Shown here: one piece after another, positions 56,026 to 64,000 of the stretch
Layout of the letters: the number at the start of each line of letters is the position of its first letter
How positions within the stretch are numbered: position 1 is the first letter of the stretch
Program-made: the position numbers and the translations under genes
Source: Pleomorphomonas sp. JP5
Lineage (GTDB): Bacteria; Pseudomonadota; Alphaproteobacteria; Rhizobiales; Pleomorphomonadaceae
DNA length: 64,000 bases
Assembly (NCBI RefSeq): GCF_023721815.1
Contig: NZ_JAMDLI010000008.1
Span: forward strand, 643,944-707,943
Direction: 5' to 3'
The notes under the pieces: generated by a model
What the model was told of the DNA's origin: nothing
Databases searched by the model: none
What the model saw: only the letters and a program-made list of their open reading frames with translations

Positions 56026-57528
56026 TCAGACCGCTTTCCTGGTCATGTTCATCGCGTAGCGCATGATTGCTTCTTGAGAGAACTCGGCCCTGTCGAGCTC
56101 GCCTGTTATCCGCCCCTCTGCCATCACGTACATGCGGTCACACATGCCGATCAGTTCCGGGAGTTCGGAGGAAACCATGATGATCGACTTCCCCTCTTTG
56201 ACGAGGTTGGTCATCAGCTTGTAGATCTCGAACTTCGCGCCGACGTCGATGCCGCGCGTCGGTTCGTCGAGGATGAGAATGTCCGGGTCCTGGAGCATCC
56301 ACTTGGACAGGACGACCTTTTGCTGGTTTCCACCGCTCAAGGTGCTGACCTGTACATCGATGGATGCCATCTTCACGTTGATCTTCTTGCAGATCTCCTC
56401 GACCCGACTTCTCTCCTTGCTCGCGTTCAGGCGACCCTTCTGGAAGAACTGGTCCATTGAGGCCAGGGTCACGTTCTCCTTGACGTCGCGGATCGGAACG
56501 ATGCCGTAACGCCGCCGATCCTCCGACAACATCACCACGCCATTGCGGATGCTGTCCTGGACGTTGCGAACCCTGACGGGAGCACCGTGCACCTTGACGG
56601 TTCCACCGAACCGCTCGTCGAGCCCGAACAGTGCCCGCATCACCTCGGTACGTCCGGCACCGACAAGGCCAGCGAAGCCGACGATTTCACCCTTCCTGAC
56701 ATTGAACGAGACGTCGCTGAAGCCCGTCGGTCCGCTGAAGCCATCCACTTCCAGCACGACGTCGCCGACCGGAAGCTCCTCCTTTGGATACCCTTGCCCG
56801 AGCGCGCGGCCGACCATCAGGGAGATGACCGAGTCGATGTCGAACTGATCCTTCGGCCGTGTCTCGATGACCTTGCCGTCGCGCAGGATCGAGATCTCGT
56901 CGGCGATACGGAAGATCTCGTCCATCTTGTGCGAGATGTAGACAATGCCTTTGCCGCGCGCGCGAAGATCGGCGATCTTCTCGAAGAGAATTTCGATTTC
57001 CTTGTTCGTGATGGACGACGTCGGTTCATCCATGATGATGATGTCGGCGTCTCGCGAAATCGCCTTCAGGATTTCCAGCATCTGAAGGTTGGAGATCGAA
57101 AGGTCCTTGAGCTTCATTTCCGGATCGTAGGGAAGGTTCTCCTGCTCCAGAAGCTTGAGCGTCCGCTGGCGGATGGCCTTCCAGTCGATCCGCCCGAAGC
57201 TCTTCTTCGGCCAGCGCCCGGCGAACAGGCTTTCCTCGATGGTCATTTCGGGCGTGTAGTTCAGCTCCTGAAAGATCATCGAAACGCCGAGTTCGCCGGC
57301 GCGGATGGGAGAGGTGATCTCCACCTTCTCACCCTTGATCAGCGTCTCGCCGCCATCGGGCTGGTAGATGCCGTTGATGATCTTCATCAAGGTCGACTTG
57401 CCGGCGCCGTTTTCGCCGCACAGCACGTGAACCGAGCCTTCCTTCACAGAAAAGCAGACGTCCTCGAGCGCTTTCACGCCCGGAAACGACTTGCTTATGT
57501 TTCTGACCTCAAGAAGAGTTTTCTGCAT
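56026..57528 (-). CDS. Ribose-type ABC transporter ATP-binding protein (RbsA type)
   Basis: 500 residues with two fused ATPase domains. N-terminal: Walker A GENGAGKST, Q-loop MIFQELNYTPEM, Walker B IIIMDEPTSSI. C-terminal: degenerate Walker A GLVGAGRTE, signature LSGGNQQKVVLSKWM, Walker B ILILDEPTRGID. It lies between xylulokinase and permease genes. Confidence 0.94.
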   Translation of the reverse strand: MQKTLLEVRNISKSFPGVKALEDVCFSVKEGSVHVLCGENGAGKSTLMKIINGIYQPDGGETLIKGEKVEITSPIRAGELGVSMIFQELNYTPEMTIEESLFAGRWPKKSFGRIDWKAIRQRTLKLLEQENLPYDPEMKLKDLSISNLQMLEILKAISRDADIIIMDEPTSSITNKEIEILFEKIADLRARGKGIVYISHKMDEIFRIADEISILRDGKVIETRPKDQFDIDSVISLMVGRALGQGYPKEELPVGDVVLEVDGFSGPTGFSDVSFNVRKGEIVGFAGLVGAGRTEVMRALFGLDERFGGTVKVHGAPVRVRNVQDSIRNGVVMLSEDRRRYGIVPIRDVKENVTLASMDQFFQKGRLNASKERSRVEEICKKINVKMASIDVQVSTLSGGNQQKVVLSKWMLQDPDILILDEPTRGIDVGAKFEIYKLMTNLVKEGKSIIMVSSELPELIGMCDRMYVMAEGRITGELDRAEFSQEAIMRYAMNMTRKAV

Positions 57529-57582
57529 CGGATAGGTCCCTGATCGGCCGGGTGGCGAAATATGAGATCGGCTTGGCGTTCG

Positions 57583-59073
57583 TCAGTTGACGCCATGCAC
57601 GTCGGCGAGCCTGGCCCGATAGAGCCCGAAAGCCTCGTCATAGGCGGCCTTGCGGCTCGCAACCGGCGTCGTCGTCTTGTCGGCATCGAGGCTGACGCAG
57701 CGATCGGCGATCGCGGCGATGTCCTCGCCGGCTCCCGTGGATCGGCCGTAAGCCCAGATCGCCTGGATAGCTGCGCCCAGGCACCCGGCCTCGTCGCCAG
57801 TGGGAACGACGATCTCGGCGCCCGTCATGTCGGCGACCATCTGGCGCCAAGGCTTGCTGCGCGCACCGCCGCCGATCATGAACACGCGCTCGGCGGCCTT
57901 GTCGCCACGGATGCGATGAAGTCCGGCCAGCACGCCGAAGGTGACGCCTTCGACCATGGCCCGCATCAGGTTTTCCGGCGTCATGTTGACGGCGGACAGG
58001 CCAAGGATGGTCCCGCGAGCGGTGGGCAGGTCAGGGGTGCGCTCGCCGTTGAGGAACGGCAGCATGGTGATGCCGCCGGCGCCCGGCGACGTGCCCTCCA
58101 GCGCTTCGGAGACAAACCCGATGTCGCGTCCGAGCAGATGGGCGCCGCCGGATGTGACGTTGGTAGCGTTCATCGTGCAAACCAGAGGCAGCCAACCGCC
58201 GCTCGACGAGCAGAAGGGAGCCACGGCGCCGCTCGGGTCGAGAACCGGCGTGTCGGAGTAGGAGAAGACCGTCGCCGACGTCCCAAGGCTGATGGTGACC
58301 ACGCCCTCACGCACGTTGCCTGTCCCGATGGCGCCCATCATGTTGTCGCCACCGCCGGCTGCCACCAGACAGTCGGTGGTAAGGCCGAGCGCTTCGGCCG
58401 CAGCTGGGGTCAGCTGTCCAGCGATGGCATCGGGCGCGATGAGGTCGGGCAACGCGGCGGCGAGACGACCACTACCACGATCGATCAGCGACAGCGCTGC
58501 CGGCACCCAGGCACGCTTGCGGACATCGAAGAAACCGGTGCCCGAGGCGTCGCCATATTCGGCGACGAACCGACCGGTGAGCCAGTGGTTGAGATAGTCG
58601 TGCGGCAGCAGGATATGCGCGATGCGAGCGAAGTTGTCCGGCTCGCGATCGGCAAGGAAGGCCAGCTTGGAGATGGTATAGCCGGTGAGAGGGATGATGC
58701 CGACTTTCTCGAACCAGGCGGCCGGTCCTCCGAACGCATCAACGATCCGCTCGTTGTCGGGCGCCGTCTCGGTATCGCACCAGAGCTTGGCCGGACGGAT
58801 CACCGCCCCATGGTCGTCGAGCACGGCGAGGCCATGCTGCTGACCGGAGACACCGAGGCATCGGATCGCTTCGGCGGGCAAGGCCGCCTCCTTGAGCGCC
58901 ATGCGCACGGCGGCCACCATCGCGTCGACCCAGATCGACGGATATTGTTCGCGAGCGCCGCTGTCTCGCTCGATCAAGCCATGGGCGGCATGACCGCGGC
59001 CACGTACGCGTCCACTCTCGTCAATGACGAGCGCCTTGGTTCCCTGCGTCCCGCAGTCCACTCCAATGAACAT
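57583..59073 (-). CDS. xylB: Xylulokinase
   Basis: Phosphorylates D-xylulose to xylulose-5-phosphate for the pentose phosphate pathway. 496 residues of the FGGY family: GVDCGTQGTKALVID at the N-terminus, GVSGQQHGLAVLDD as in XylB, catalytic Asp in AAGGGDNMMGAIGTG, and FLNGERTPDLPTARG. GGAGGG precedes the ATG. 54 bases upstream of rbsA, on the same strand as a xylitol dehydrogenase gene, so it accepts the xylulose that enzyme makes. Confidence 0.93.
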   Translation of the reverse strand: MFIGVDCGTQGTKALVIDESGRVRGRGHAAHGLIERDSGAREQYPSIWVDAMVAAVRMALKEAALPAEAIRCLGVSGQQHGLAVLDDHGAVIRPAKLWCDTETAPDNERIVDAFGGPAAWFEKVGIIPLTGYTISKLAFLADREPDNFARIAHILLPHDYLNHWLTGRFVAEYGDASGTGFFDVRKRAWVPAALSLIDRGSGRLAAALPDLIAPDAIAGQLTPAAAEALGLTTDCLVAAGGGDNMMGAIGTGNVREGVVTISLGTSATVFSYSDTPVLDPSGAVAPFCSSSGGWLPLVCTMNATNVTSGGAHLLGRDIGFVSEALEGTSPGAGGITMLPFLNGERTPDLPTARGTILGLSAVNMTPENLMRAMVEGVTFGVLAGLHRIRGDKAAERVFMIGGGARSKPWRQMVADMTGAEIVVPTGDEAGCLGAAIQAIWAYGRSTGAGEDIAAIADRCVSLDADKTTTPVASRKAAYDEAFGLYRARLADVHGVN

Positions 59074-59210
59074 TGCTTTCCCTCCCTACCCCCGGCGGGC
59101 AGCCGATCGACAGGCCGCACGATCGGCGGGCCTCCTCTGCCAGACTGCCGATTGCGGTCTTCCATCTCTCGCCACGACCGACTGCTCGTGAGCTGCCGGC
59201 GGATCACGCA

Positions 59211-59225
59211 TTCAACGCGTTTCAA
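59211..59225. promoter_or_regulatory. Candidate LacI-type operator upstream of xylulokinase
   Basis: TTCAACGCGTTTCAA, with an 8-bp perfect palindrome AACGCGTT at its centre, about 138 bases upstream of the xylB start. No matching regulator is in the window. Confidence 0.4.
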
Positions 59226-59319
59226 TTCTCCTGATCGTTCGATTGAGCCCGAATGACCGATCTTCCCTTCGCCTACCGGGAGCGCCTAGCGGCGCGATAA
59301 TTTCGAACGATTAAGGTTC

Positions 59320-59338
59320 CGCCCGCATCAGGCGGGCG
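59320..59338 (-). terminator. Hairpin downstream of xylitol dehydrogenase region
   Basis: A 7-bp GC-only stem (59320-59326 with 59332-59338), 5-nt loop. No T run, so weak as a terminator. Confidence 0.35.
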
Positions 59339-59431
59339 AGACCATTTCGTCAACCGAGGCGCAAACCGCGCCCAGAGTTTTTCCGGTGAACTCGGGTTCG
59401 CCGGAAAACTCTATCTCCTTGTTAAGACGAA

Positions 59432-59477
59432 GTTCCGGACGCAAAACCGGTACCCACTTTTGCTGGAACTGCTCTAG
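59432..59477. repeat. Rhizobiales-type intergenic dyad element
   Basis: 46 bases built as an interrupted inverted repeat: GTTCC (59432-59436) pairs with GGAAC (59464-59468), and GCAAAA (59440-59446 region) with TTTTGC (59457-59462 region), ending in CTCTAG. From memory, near-identical sequences with CGCAAAACCG, CACTTTTGCTGGAA and GCTCTAG recur between genes across Hyphomicrobiales genomes. Function unknown to me. Only one copy was noticed here. Confidence 0.6.
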
Positions 59478-59556
59478 CGTATCCGAAACAGAGGTCTGCA
59501 TTCATCATGCATACCTTCTTCAGTCCTGCCCAGGCGGCGCCAAGCGCCGGCCTTGC

Positions 59557-60600
59557 TCAGAACGTGATCTGGACCTTGACGTCCGATGGGTTCTGCTGGG
59601 CGGCGCGTTCGAAGGCCTCGACCGACTTGTCGAAGGGATAACTCGCCGAAATCAGCGGCTTGACGTCGATCTTGCCCGAGCCAAGCAGCGCCAGCGTGCG
59701 ATCCCACACGTTGGCATAGCGGAAGATGCCCGTCAGGCTGATCTCCTTGACCTCCAGCGCCACCACGTCGAGCGGCACACGGTCCTGCGGCATGCCGACC
59801 AGAACCACCCGGCCGCCCTGCGTCACAACGTCCAGCATGTCGTCGAAGGCCTTCGGAGCGCCGCTCGCCTCGAAGAACAGGTCGGCGCCCTTGCCGGCCG
59901 TCCGCGCCGCGACTACGTCGGCCAGCTTTTCCCTGGTGAGGTCGACGGCGATGACGCCGGGGACCTTGGCGATGATGTCGAGCTTGGCCTTGGCGACGTC
60001 GCTGACGATCACCTCCGAACAGCCCGACGCCAGCGCGGCGAAGGCCACCATCATGCCGATGGTGCCGGCGCCCGCCACAACGGCGATGTCACCGGGACGG
60101 ATAGCGCCCTTGGCGGCGGCATAGACGCCGATCGCCAGCGGCTCGACCATGGCGCCCTCGGCAAAGGAGACGCTGTCGGGCAGCTTGTAGGTCAGCGCCG
60201 CCGGATGAACCACTTCCGGCGTCAGGCAGCCGTGGATCGGCGGCGTCGCCCAGAAGCGCACGGCCGGATCGAGGTTGTAGTGGCCCTCCAGCGTCTGGCG
60301 CGAGCCGAAATCGGGAATGCCGGGCTCCATGCAGACGCGATCGCCGACCTTGAGGTGGGACACCTTGGCGCCGACCGCCGTCACCACGCCCGAAGCTTCA
60401 TGGCCAAGCACCATCGGCTCGTTGACGATGAAGTCGCCGATGCGGCCGTGCTTCAGATAGTGAACGTCGCTGCCGCAGATGCCCACGGCCTTGATGGCGA
60501 CCCGAACCTCGCCGGCCGCCGGATCAAGAGATCCGGGAAGGTCGATATCGCGAAGACGAATGTCTCCAACACCCTCGAGAACGACGGCTTTTACCTTCAT
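59557..60600 (-). CDS. Xylitol dehydrogenase (NAD-dependent, zinc type)
   Basis: 347-residue medium-chain dehydrogenase. Catalytic zinc site Cys in [19 protein letters not shown] and His/Glu in [11 protein letters not shown]-binding [11 protein letters not shown]. The structural-zinc loop is [20 protein letters not shown], where the four usual Cys residues are absent, a form I recall from rhizobial and acetic-acid-bacterial xylitol dehydrogenases ([17 protein letters not shown]). It oxidises xylitol to D-xylulose, which the downstream xylulokinase would phosphorylate. GGGAGG upstream of the ATG. Sorbitol is an alternative substrate. Confidence 0.88.
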   Translation of the reverse strand: MKVKAVVLEGVGDIRLRDIDLPGSLDPAAGEVRVAIKAVGICGSDVHYLKHGRIGDFIVNEPMVLGHEASGVVTAVGAKVSHLKVGDRVCMEPGIPDFGSRQTLEGHYNLDPAVRFWATPPIHGCLTPEVVHPAALTYKLPDSVSFAEGAMVEPLAIGVYAAAKGAIRPGDIAVVAGAGTIGMMVAFAALASGCSEVIVSDVAKAKLDIIAKVPGVIAVDLTREKLADVVAARTAGKGADLFFEASGAPKAFDDMLDVVTQGGRVVLVGMPQDRVPLDVVALEVKEISLTGIFRYANVWDRTLALLGSGKIDVKPLISASYPFDKSVEAFERAAQQNPSDVKVQITF

Positions 60601-60891
60601 GGCTTTTCCTCCCGAACCGCTGCCCTGCATTCTCAGACGGGCTTACACGGGTCTTGATGGAGGAGAGTATGAACGCCAGAAGCTAATCCCGCTAAGCCAA
60701 TTCAACAAATCTGTGTGCATTATTTTACATTTTGAAACCTAGACGGGTTCCAAACCAGCATGCAGCCAGATCCTCTCCAGGCCCGAGGCAAAAGCGCGCC
60801 CCCGCCGTTCAGTCGTCCTTCGCCTTCACGCAGGTGACAGGCGCCCCGCTCAGAAAAGGCAGGGCGCTTTTGCCGATCATGCCGGTAAGCC

Positions 60892-61857
60892 TCACCCGGA
60901 CAGCCCGAGATCGCCAAGATCGGGTCCAAGCGGCACGATGCGCTGCGGGTTAAGCGCCTTCATCGAGTAGTAGCCGTGCTTGATGTGGTCGATGCTGACC
61001 GTCTCGCGAATGCCCGGATAGGCCAGAACGCGCTTCAGGTAGCCGCCGAGGCCGGGATAATCGGCGATGCGACGGAGATTGCATTTGAACAGGCCGTGAT
61101 AGGCGGCATCGAAGCGGATCAGCGTGACGAACAGGCGGACGTCCGTTTCGGTGAAACGATCGTCGTGCAGATAGGGACGACCGTCGGCGAGGCGGACTTC
61201 CAACTCGTCGAGCATGCCGAACACATCGGCGAAGGCCTCCTCGTAGGCGACCTGCGTGGTGGCGAAACCCGCACGATAAACGCCATTGTTGAGACGCGGA
61301 TAGATGCGGTCGTTGAGCGCATCTATCTCGGCAGCGAGGTCCGTCGGATAGAGATCTCGGTCCGAGCTCGCCAGATCGCCGAAGCCTGAGTTGAACATCC
61401 TCAGAATGTCGGCCGACTCGTTGTTGACGATCGTGCCACGCTTCTTGTCCCAGAGCACAGGTACGGTGGCGCGGCCGGTGAAATGGGGATCGGCCTTGGT
61501 ATAGACCTGATGAAGGTAGGTAGCGCCGTTGACCGCGTCCTTGGTCGCGCCGGGATAGTCGCCGAAACGCCACCCCTCGTCAGTGATCGCAGGCTCGACG
61601 ACCGACAACGATACGGCGTCCTCAAGGCCTTTCAACTTGCGACCGATCAGCGCTCTCGACGCCCAGGGGCAGATCAGCGCGACATAGAGGTGATAGCGGC
61701 CGCTCTCGGCGGCAAAGCCCCCTTCGCCAGTCGGGCCGGCCGAGCCGTCGGGTGTTACCCAGTTGCGAAAACTCGAGGTGGGACGAACGAACCCGCCCTT
61801 CTCGTCGGTCTTCTGAACCGGCTTCCACTCCGCCGTCCATTTGCCATCGACGAGCAT
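60892..61857 (-). CDS. Glutathionyl-hydroquinone reductase (Xi-class GST)
   Basis: 321 residues of the YqjG/ECM4 family, larger than ordinary GSTs. Active-site Cys in LICPWASRA (near residue 63), GRATVPVLWDKKRGTIVNNE at the glutathione site, and a helical C-domain with FTETDVRLFVTLIRFDAAYH. It removes glutathione from glutathionyl-hydroquinones in the cytoplasm. AGGAG upstream of the ATG. A stand-alone gene. Confidence 0.93.
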   Translation of the reverse strand: MLVDGKWTAEWKPVQKTDEKGGFVRPTSSFRNWVTPDGSAGPTGEGGFAAESGRYHLYVALICPWASRALIGRKLKGLEDAVSLSVVEPAITDEGWRFGDYPGATKDAVNGATYLHQVYTKADPHFTGRATVPVLWDKKRGTIVNNESADILRMFNSGFGDLASSDRDLYPTDLAAEIDALNDRIYPRLNNGVYRAGFATTQVAYEEAFADVFGMLDELEVRLADGRPYLHDDRFTETDVRLFVTLIRFDAAYHGLFKCNLRRIADYPGLGGYLKRVLAYPGIRETVSIDHIKHGYYSMKALNPQRIVPLGPDLGDLGLSG

Positions 61858-62167
61858 GAAGATCTCCTGTCAGTTTGGGCCCATGGGCACGGGGCAGTTG
61901 CCGAAGCCATATGGTGACCATAACGGTTTGTCGCAACCGAGGTTCCACTGCAAGGCAGCTGCCTCGGACAGGCGAAGAGCCGGGAGCTGATGCCGCCCGT
62001 TCCAGAGGATTGCGTCGGTGGGATCATCGCCTCGTCCGGCACGCACACCGCCCTCCCCTCTTCCCTTGGTCGCCTGTCATCGGCCTGTAACGATCGCCGT
62101 CTATCGAAAGAGCCAAGACAGGACCAACTGCGGGGACGCTTGCACAGCTGTGCAACGCGCAAGATGA
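61858..62167. other. 310-bp divergent region between GST and ABC ATPase genes
   Basis: No gene. It holds the 16-bp perfect palindrome at 62140-62155 just before the ATPase start, and the GST promoter on the other strand. Nothing else stands out. Confidence 0.6.
62140..62155. promoter_or_regulatory. Perfect 16-bp palindromic operator
   Basis: TTGCACAGCTGTGCAA, a perfect 16-bp palindrome ending 12 bases before the ABC ATPase start codon, where a bound repressor would block transcription start or early elongation. The regulator is not identified in the window. Confidence 0.75.
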
Positions 62168-63322
62168 ATGAGCGACGACGCCTATCTCAACCTTCGAGAC
62201 CTCGACGCCGGCTATGGCCGGACGCGGGTGCTCGAGGGTATCGACCTCTCTATCGGCAAGGGTGAGTTCGTTGCCCTTCTCGGCGCCTCGGGCTGCGGCA
62301 AGACGACGCTGCTCCGCAGCATCGCCGGCTTTGCCCTGCCCAGCGCCGGCAGCATCCATGTCGGGAACCGCGACGTTACCCGTCTGCTGCCCGACAAGCG
62401 GGGCATGGCCATGGTGTTCCAGTCCTACGCGCTCTGGCCACACATGACCGCCGCGCGCAACATCGGCTATGGCCTTCGCCTCAAGGGGTGGCGGCGCGAT
62501 GCGATCGCCGCCCGTGTCGCCGAGATGGAGGCGCTGCTCGGTCTAGAAGGGCTTGGCGCTCGCAAGCCGTCGGAGCTGTCCGGCGGCCAGCGCCAGCGTG
62601 TCGCGCTCGGCCGAGCCCTGGCGGTGGATCCGGACATCCTTCTGCTCGACGAGCCGCTGTCCAACCTCGACGCTCGCATCCGTCTGACGGTGCGTCACGA
62701 GATCCGCGCCCTGCAGCAGCGGCTCGGCATCACGACCATTCACGTCACCCACGACCGCGAGGAGGCCATGGTGATGGCCGATCGCATCGTCATCCTCGAC
62801 AAGGGTCACATCGCCCAACTCGGCACGCCGCAAGCGATCTACACTCGGCCGGCATCGGCCTTCGTCGCCGCCTTCATGGGCGCCGAGAATGTCGTCCATC
62901 TCAACGCCACCTGCTCGGGCCACCGGGTCGACATCGCCGCCGGGCCGCTCAACAGGGCAGCCAGCCTGTTGCTGGACTGGCCGGCACCCCCCAGCGGCAG
63001 GCTCGAGGCACGATTCCGCTCCGAGCGGTTACATCTCCGACGCCTCGACGAGGTGCCCCAGGAAGATGCCAACGCCGTCGAGCTGATCGGCCGCGTCGAA
63101 GCCGTCGTCTACCCCGGCGGCGAGTGGCGCCACACCGTCCGCATCGGCGACGGCTCGGTACTCGTCGACGGTACCGAAGCCCTGGCTCCCGGCACCGAAG
63201 TGGTCGTCCGGGTCCCGACCAACGGCCTTTTTCTATTCGCCTCGCCGGTCGATGCGCCGACCGGCACCACGCCATCCGCAACCGACGCGCGTTCGCCGGT
63301 TCGGGAACGACTGACCGCCTGA
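62168..63322 (+). CDS. ABC transporter ATP-binding protein (PotA/FbpC-like)
   Basis: 384 residues. Walker A GASGCGKTTL, Q-loop MVFQSYALWPHM, signature [14 protein letters not shown], Walker [13 protein letters not shown], switch VTHDREEAMVMA, then a TOBE domain to about residue 365. No clear ribosome site precedes the ATG; the palindrome occupies that area. It is first in an operon with a binding-protein gene 36 bases downstream. The family carries polyamines, iron, thiamine or phosphonates. Confidence 0.92.
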   Translation: MSDDAYLNLRDLDAGYGRTRVLEGIDLSIGKGEFVALLGASGCGKTTLLRSIAGFALPSAGSIHVGNRDVTRLLPDKRGMAMVFQSYALWPHMTAARNIGYGLRLKGWRRDAIAARVAEMEALLGLEGLGARKPSELSGGQRQRVALGRALAVDPDILLLDEPLSNLDARIRLTVRHEIRALQQRLGITTIHVTHDREEAMVMADRIVILDKGHIAQLGTPQAIYTRPASAFVAAFMGAENVVHLNATCSGHRVDIAAGPLNRAASLLLDWPAPPSGRLEARFRSERLHLRRLDEVPQEDANAVELIGRVEAVVYPGGEWRHTVRIGDGSVLVDGTEALAPGTEVVVRVPTNGLFLFASPVDAPTGTTPSATDARSPVRERLTA

Positions 63323-63358
63323 CAACCAGAATCCAACGATCGAAATCGGAGTCGCGTC

Positions 63359-64000
63359 ATGAACAAGCTGTTGCTCAACTCCACGGTGGCGCTCGCCATC
63401 CTCGCCTCGCCGGCCGCCGCCGCCGAGCTGACCGTGATCACCGCCGGCGACCAGAACATGGTCGACTACATCAACGATTACCTGGCCCCGCTGTTCGAGC
63501 AGCAGAACCCGGGCAACACCGTCCGCGCCGTCGGCACCGGTCCGGGCGACGCCGGCTCGCAGAAGATCCTCGAGCGCTTCGACGCCCAGGCCAAGGCCGA
63601 CGCCGCCACCTGGGACACCGACGTCGCCATCGTCCACGAGAAGTTTGCAGGCCCGATGGTCCAGGCTGGCTATCTCGAGGCCTATCGCGACAAGATCGCC
63701 ACCGGCAAGCTGGTGACGCGCGCCAACGCCGACAATGCCCTGGGCACGGACGTCAAGGGCTACGTCATGCCCATGTTCAACAGCCAGACCGCCATCGCCT
63801 ACAATCCGGCGCTCGTTCAGAACCCGCCCAAGAGCTACGCCGAGATCGCCGAGTGGGCGAAGGCCCATCCCGGCCAGTTCGGTTACAACGGCATCAAGGG
63901 CGGAGCCTCGGGAGTCAGCTTCGTGATGGGCTGGGTCTACGCCTTCTCGGGCAGCGATGCCAAGACGCTGATGTACGGCCCGTTCGACAAGGCCGAAGAA
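63359..64000 (+). CDS. ABC transporter substrate-binding protein (3' end outside window)
   Basis: The first 214 residues of an extracellular solute-binding protein. Signal peptide MNKLLLNSTVALAILASPAA, cleaved before AELTVITAGDQNMVDYINDY. The frame stays open to the last base. Residues 20-210 follow the family pattern (LAPLFEQQNPGNTVRAVGTG, VMPMFNSQTAIAYNPALV). Permease genes are expected just beyond the window. Ligand not predictable. Confidence 0.9.
   Translation, partial: MNKLLLNSTVALAILASPAAAAELTVITAGDQNMVDYINDYLAPLFEQQNPGNTVRAVGTGPGDAGSQKILERFDAQAKADAATWDTDVAIVHEKFAGPMVQAGYLEAYRDKIATGKLVTRANADNALGTDVKGYVMPMFNSQTAIAYNPALVQNPPKSYAEIAEWAKAHPGQFGYNGIKGGASGVSFVMGWVYAFSGSDAKTLMYGPFDKAEE

Larger units (their letters stand above)
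59074..59556. other. 483-bp region between xylitol dehydrogenase and xylulokinase genes
   Basis: No gene. It holds a palindromic LacI-like site at 59211-59225, a 7-bp hairpin at 59320-59338, and a long dyad at 59432-59477, each listed separately. The size and contents suggest the xylulokinase-importer operon has its own promoter. Confidence 0.65.

Noticed and set aside
57562-59256. Plus-strand open frame of about 560 codons
   Set aside because: Antisense of xylulokinase; no recognisable domain.
60841-60867. GCGCCC/GGGCGC hairpin after the GST gene as terminator
   Set aside because: Only 6 bp, a long loop, and the T run lies on the strand with no gene.

Overview
The window is a GC-rich, densely coded stretch of an alphaproteobacterial chromosome or large replicon. 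A Hyphomicrobiales (Rhizobiales) host is likely. The hints are a PraR-type HTH regulator, IolC fused to a DUF2090 domain, a rhizobial-type xylitol dehydrogenase without the structural-zinc cysteines, an HWE-family sensor kinase, and an intergenic dyad at 59432-59477 of a kind I remember from Rhizobiales. The genus cannot be fixed from the sequence. I found no tRNA, rRNA, CRISPR array, transposase or phage gene.

Layout: (1) 1-8559, myo-inositol catabolism: iolG (5' truncated by the window), an RpiR-type iolR, iolC-DUF2090, iolD, iolB and iolA/mmsA, closed by a strong terminator; iolE is not here. (2) 8698-11085, a large chemoreceptor. (3) 11848-15407, a GT4 glycosyltransferase with an extra helical domain, translationally coupled to a GH130 phosphorylase-family enzyme. 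(4) 15731-20796, regulatory genes: PraR-like HTH, tandem-GNAT protein plus a small partner, LysR, and an HWE histidine kinase. (5) 20844-26397, a GH65 phosphorylase/beta-phosphoglucomutase fusion, an amidase-fold protein lacking its catalytic residues, and a divergent LacI regulator with two matching palindromic operators. (6) 27124-34592, a LacI regulator, a sugar ABC importer and a DraG-like ADP-ribosylglycohydrolase-family protein with C-terminal beta-sandwich domains. (7) 34643-44818, a second sugar ABC importer divergent from LacI, GH94 phosphorylase, gluconokinase and 6-phosphogluconate dehydratase, best read as a cellobionate utilisation locus. (8) 45768-51325, IclR, class I aldolase, xylonate-type dehydratase and GntP permease, the counterpart of E. 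coli yagEF/yjhHGF. (9) 51408-53715, small oxidoreductase, VOC and BKACE genes. (10) 53944-60600, an RbsABC-type importer with xylulokinase and xylitol dehydrogenase, reading as xylitol utilisation. (11) 60892-64000, a glutathionyl-hydroquinone reductase and the start of another ABC importer behind a perfect 16-bp palindrome.

The genes form a row of self-contained catabolic cassettes, most with a dedicated regulator of the RpiR, LacI (three) or IclR type. Two themes recur. Phosphorolysis: three unrelated phosphorylase-type enzymes (GH130, GH65, GH94) lie within about 30 kb, and two sit beside the enzymes that would use their products. Aldonic acids: cellobionate/gluconate and xylonate cassettes both use IlvD/Edd-type dehydratases. 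Such acids arise from oxidised plant polysaccharides, so a plant-associated or lignocellulose-rich habitat would fit. The least explained pieces are the GT4-GH130 pair, the DraG-like protein in a sugar importer operon, and the degenerate amidase in the GH65 operon.
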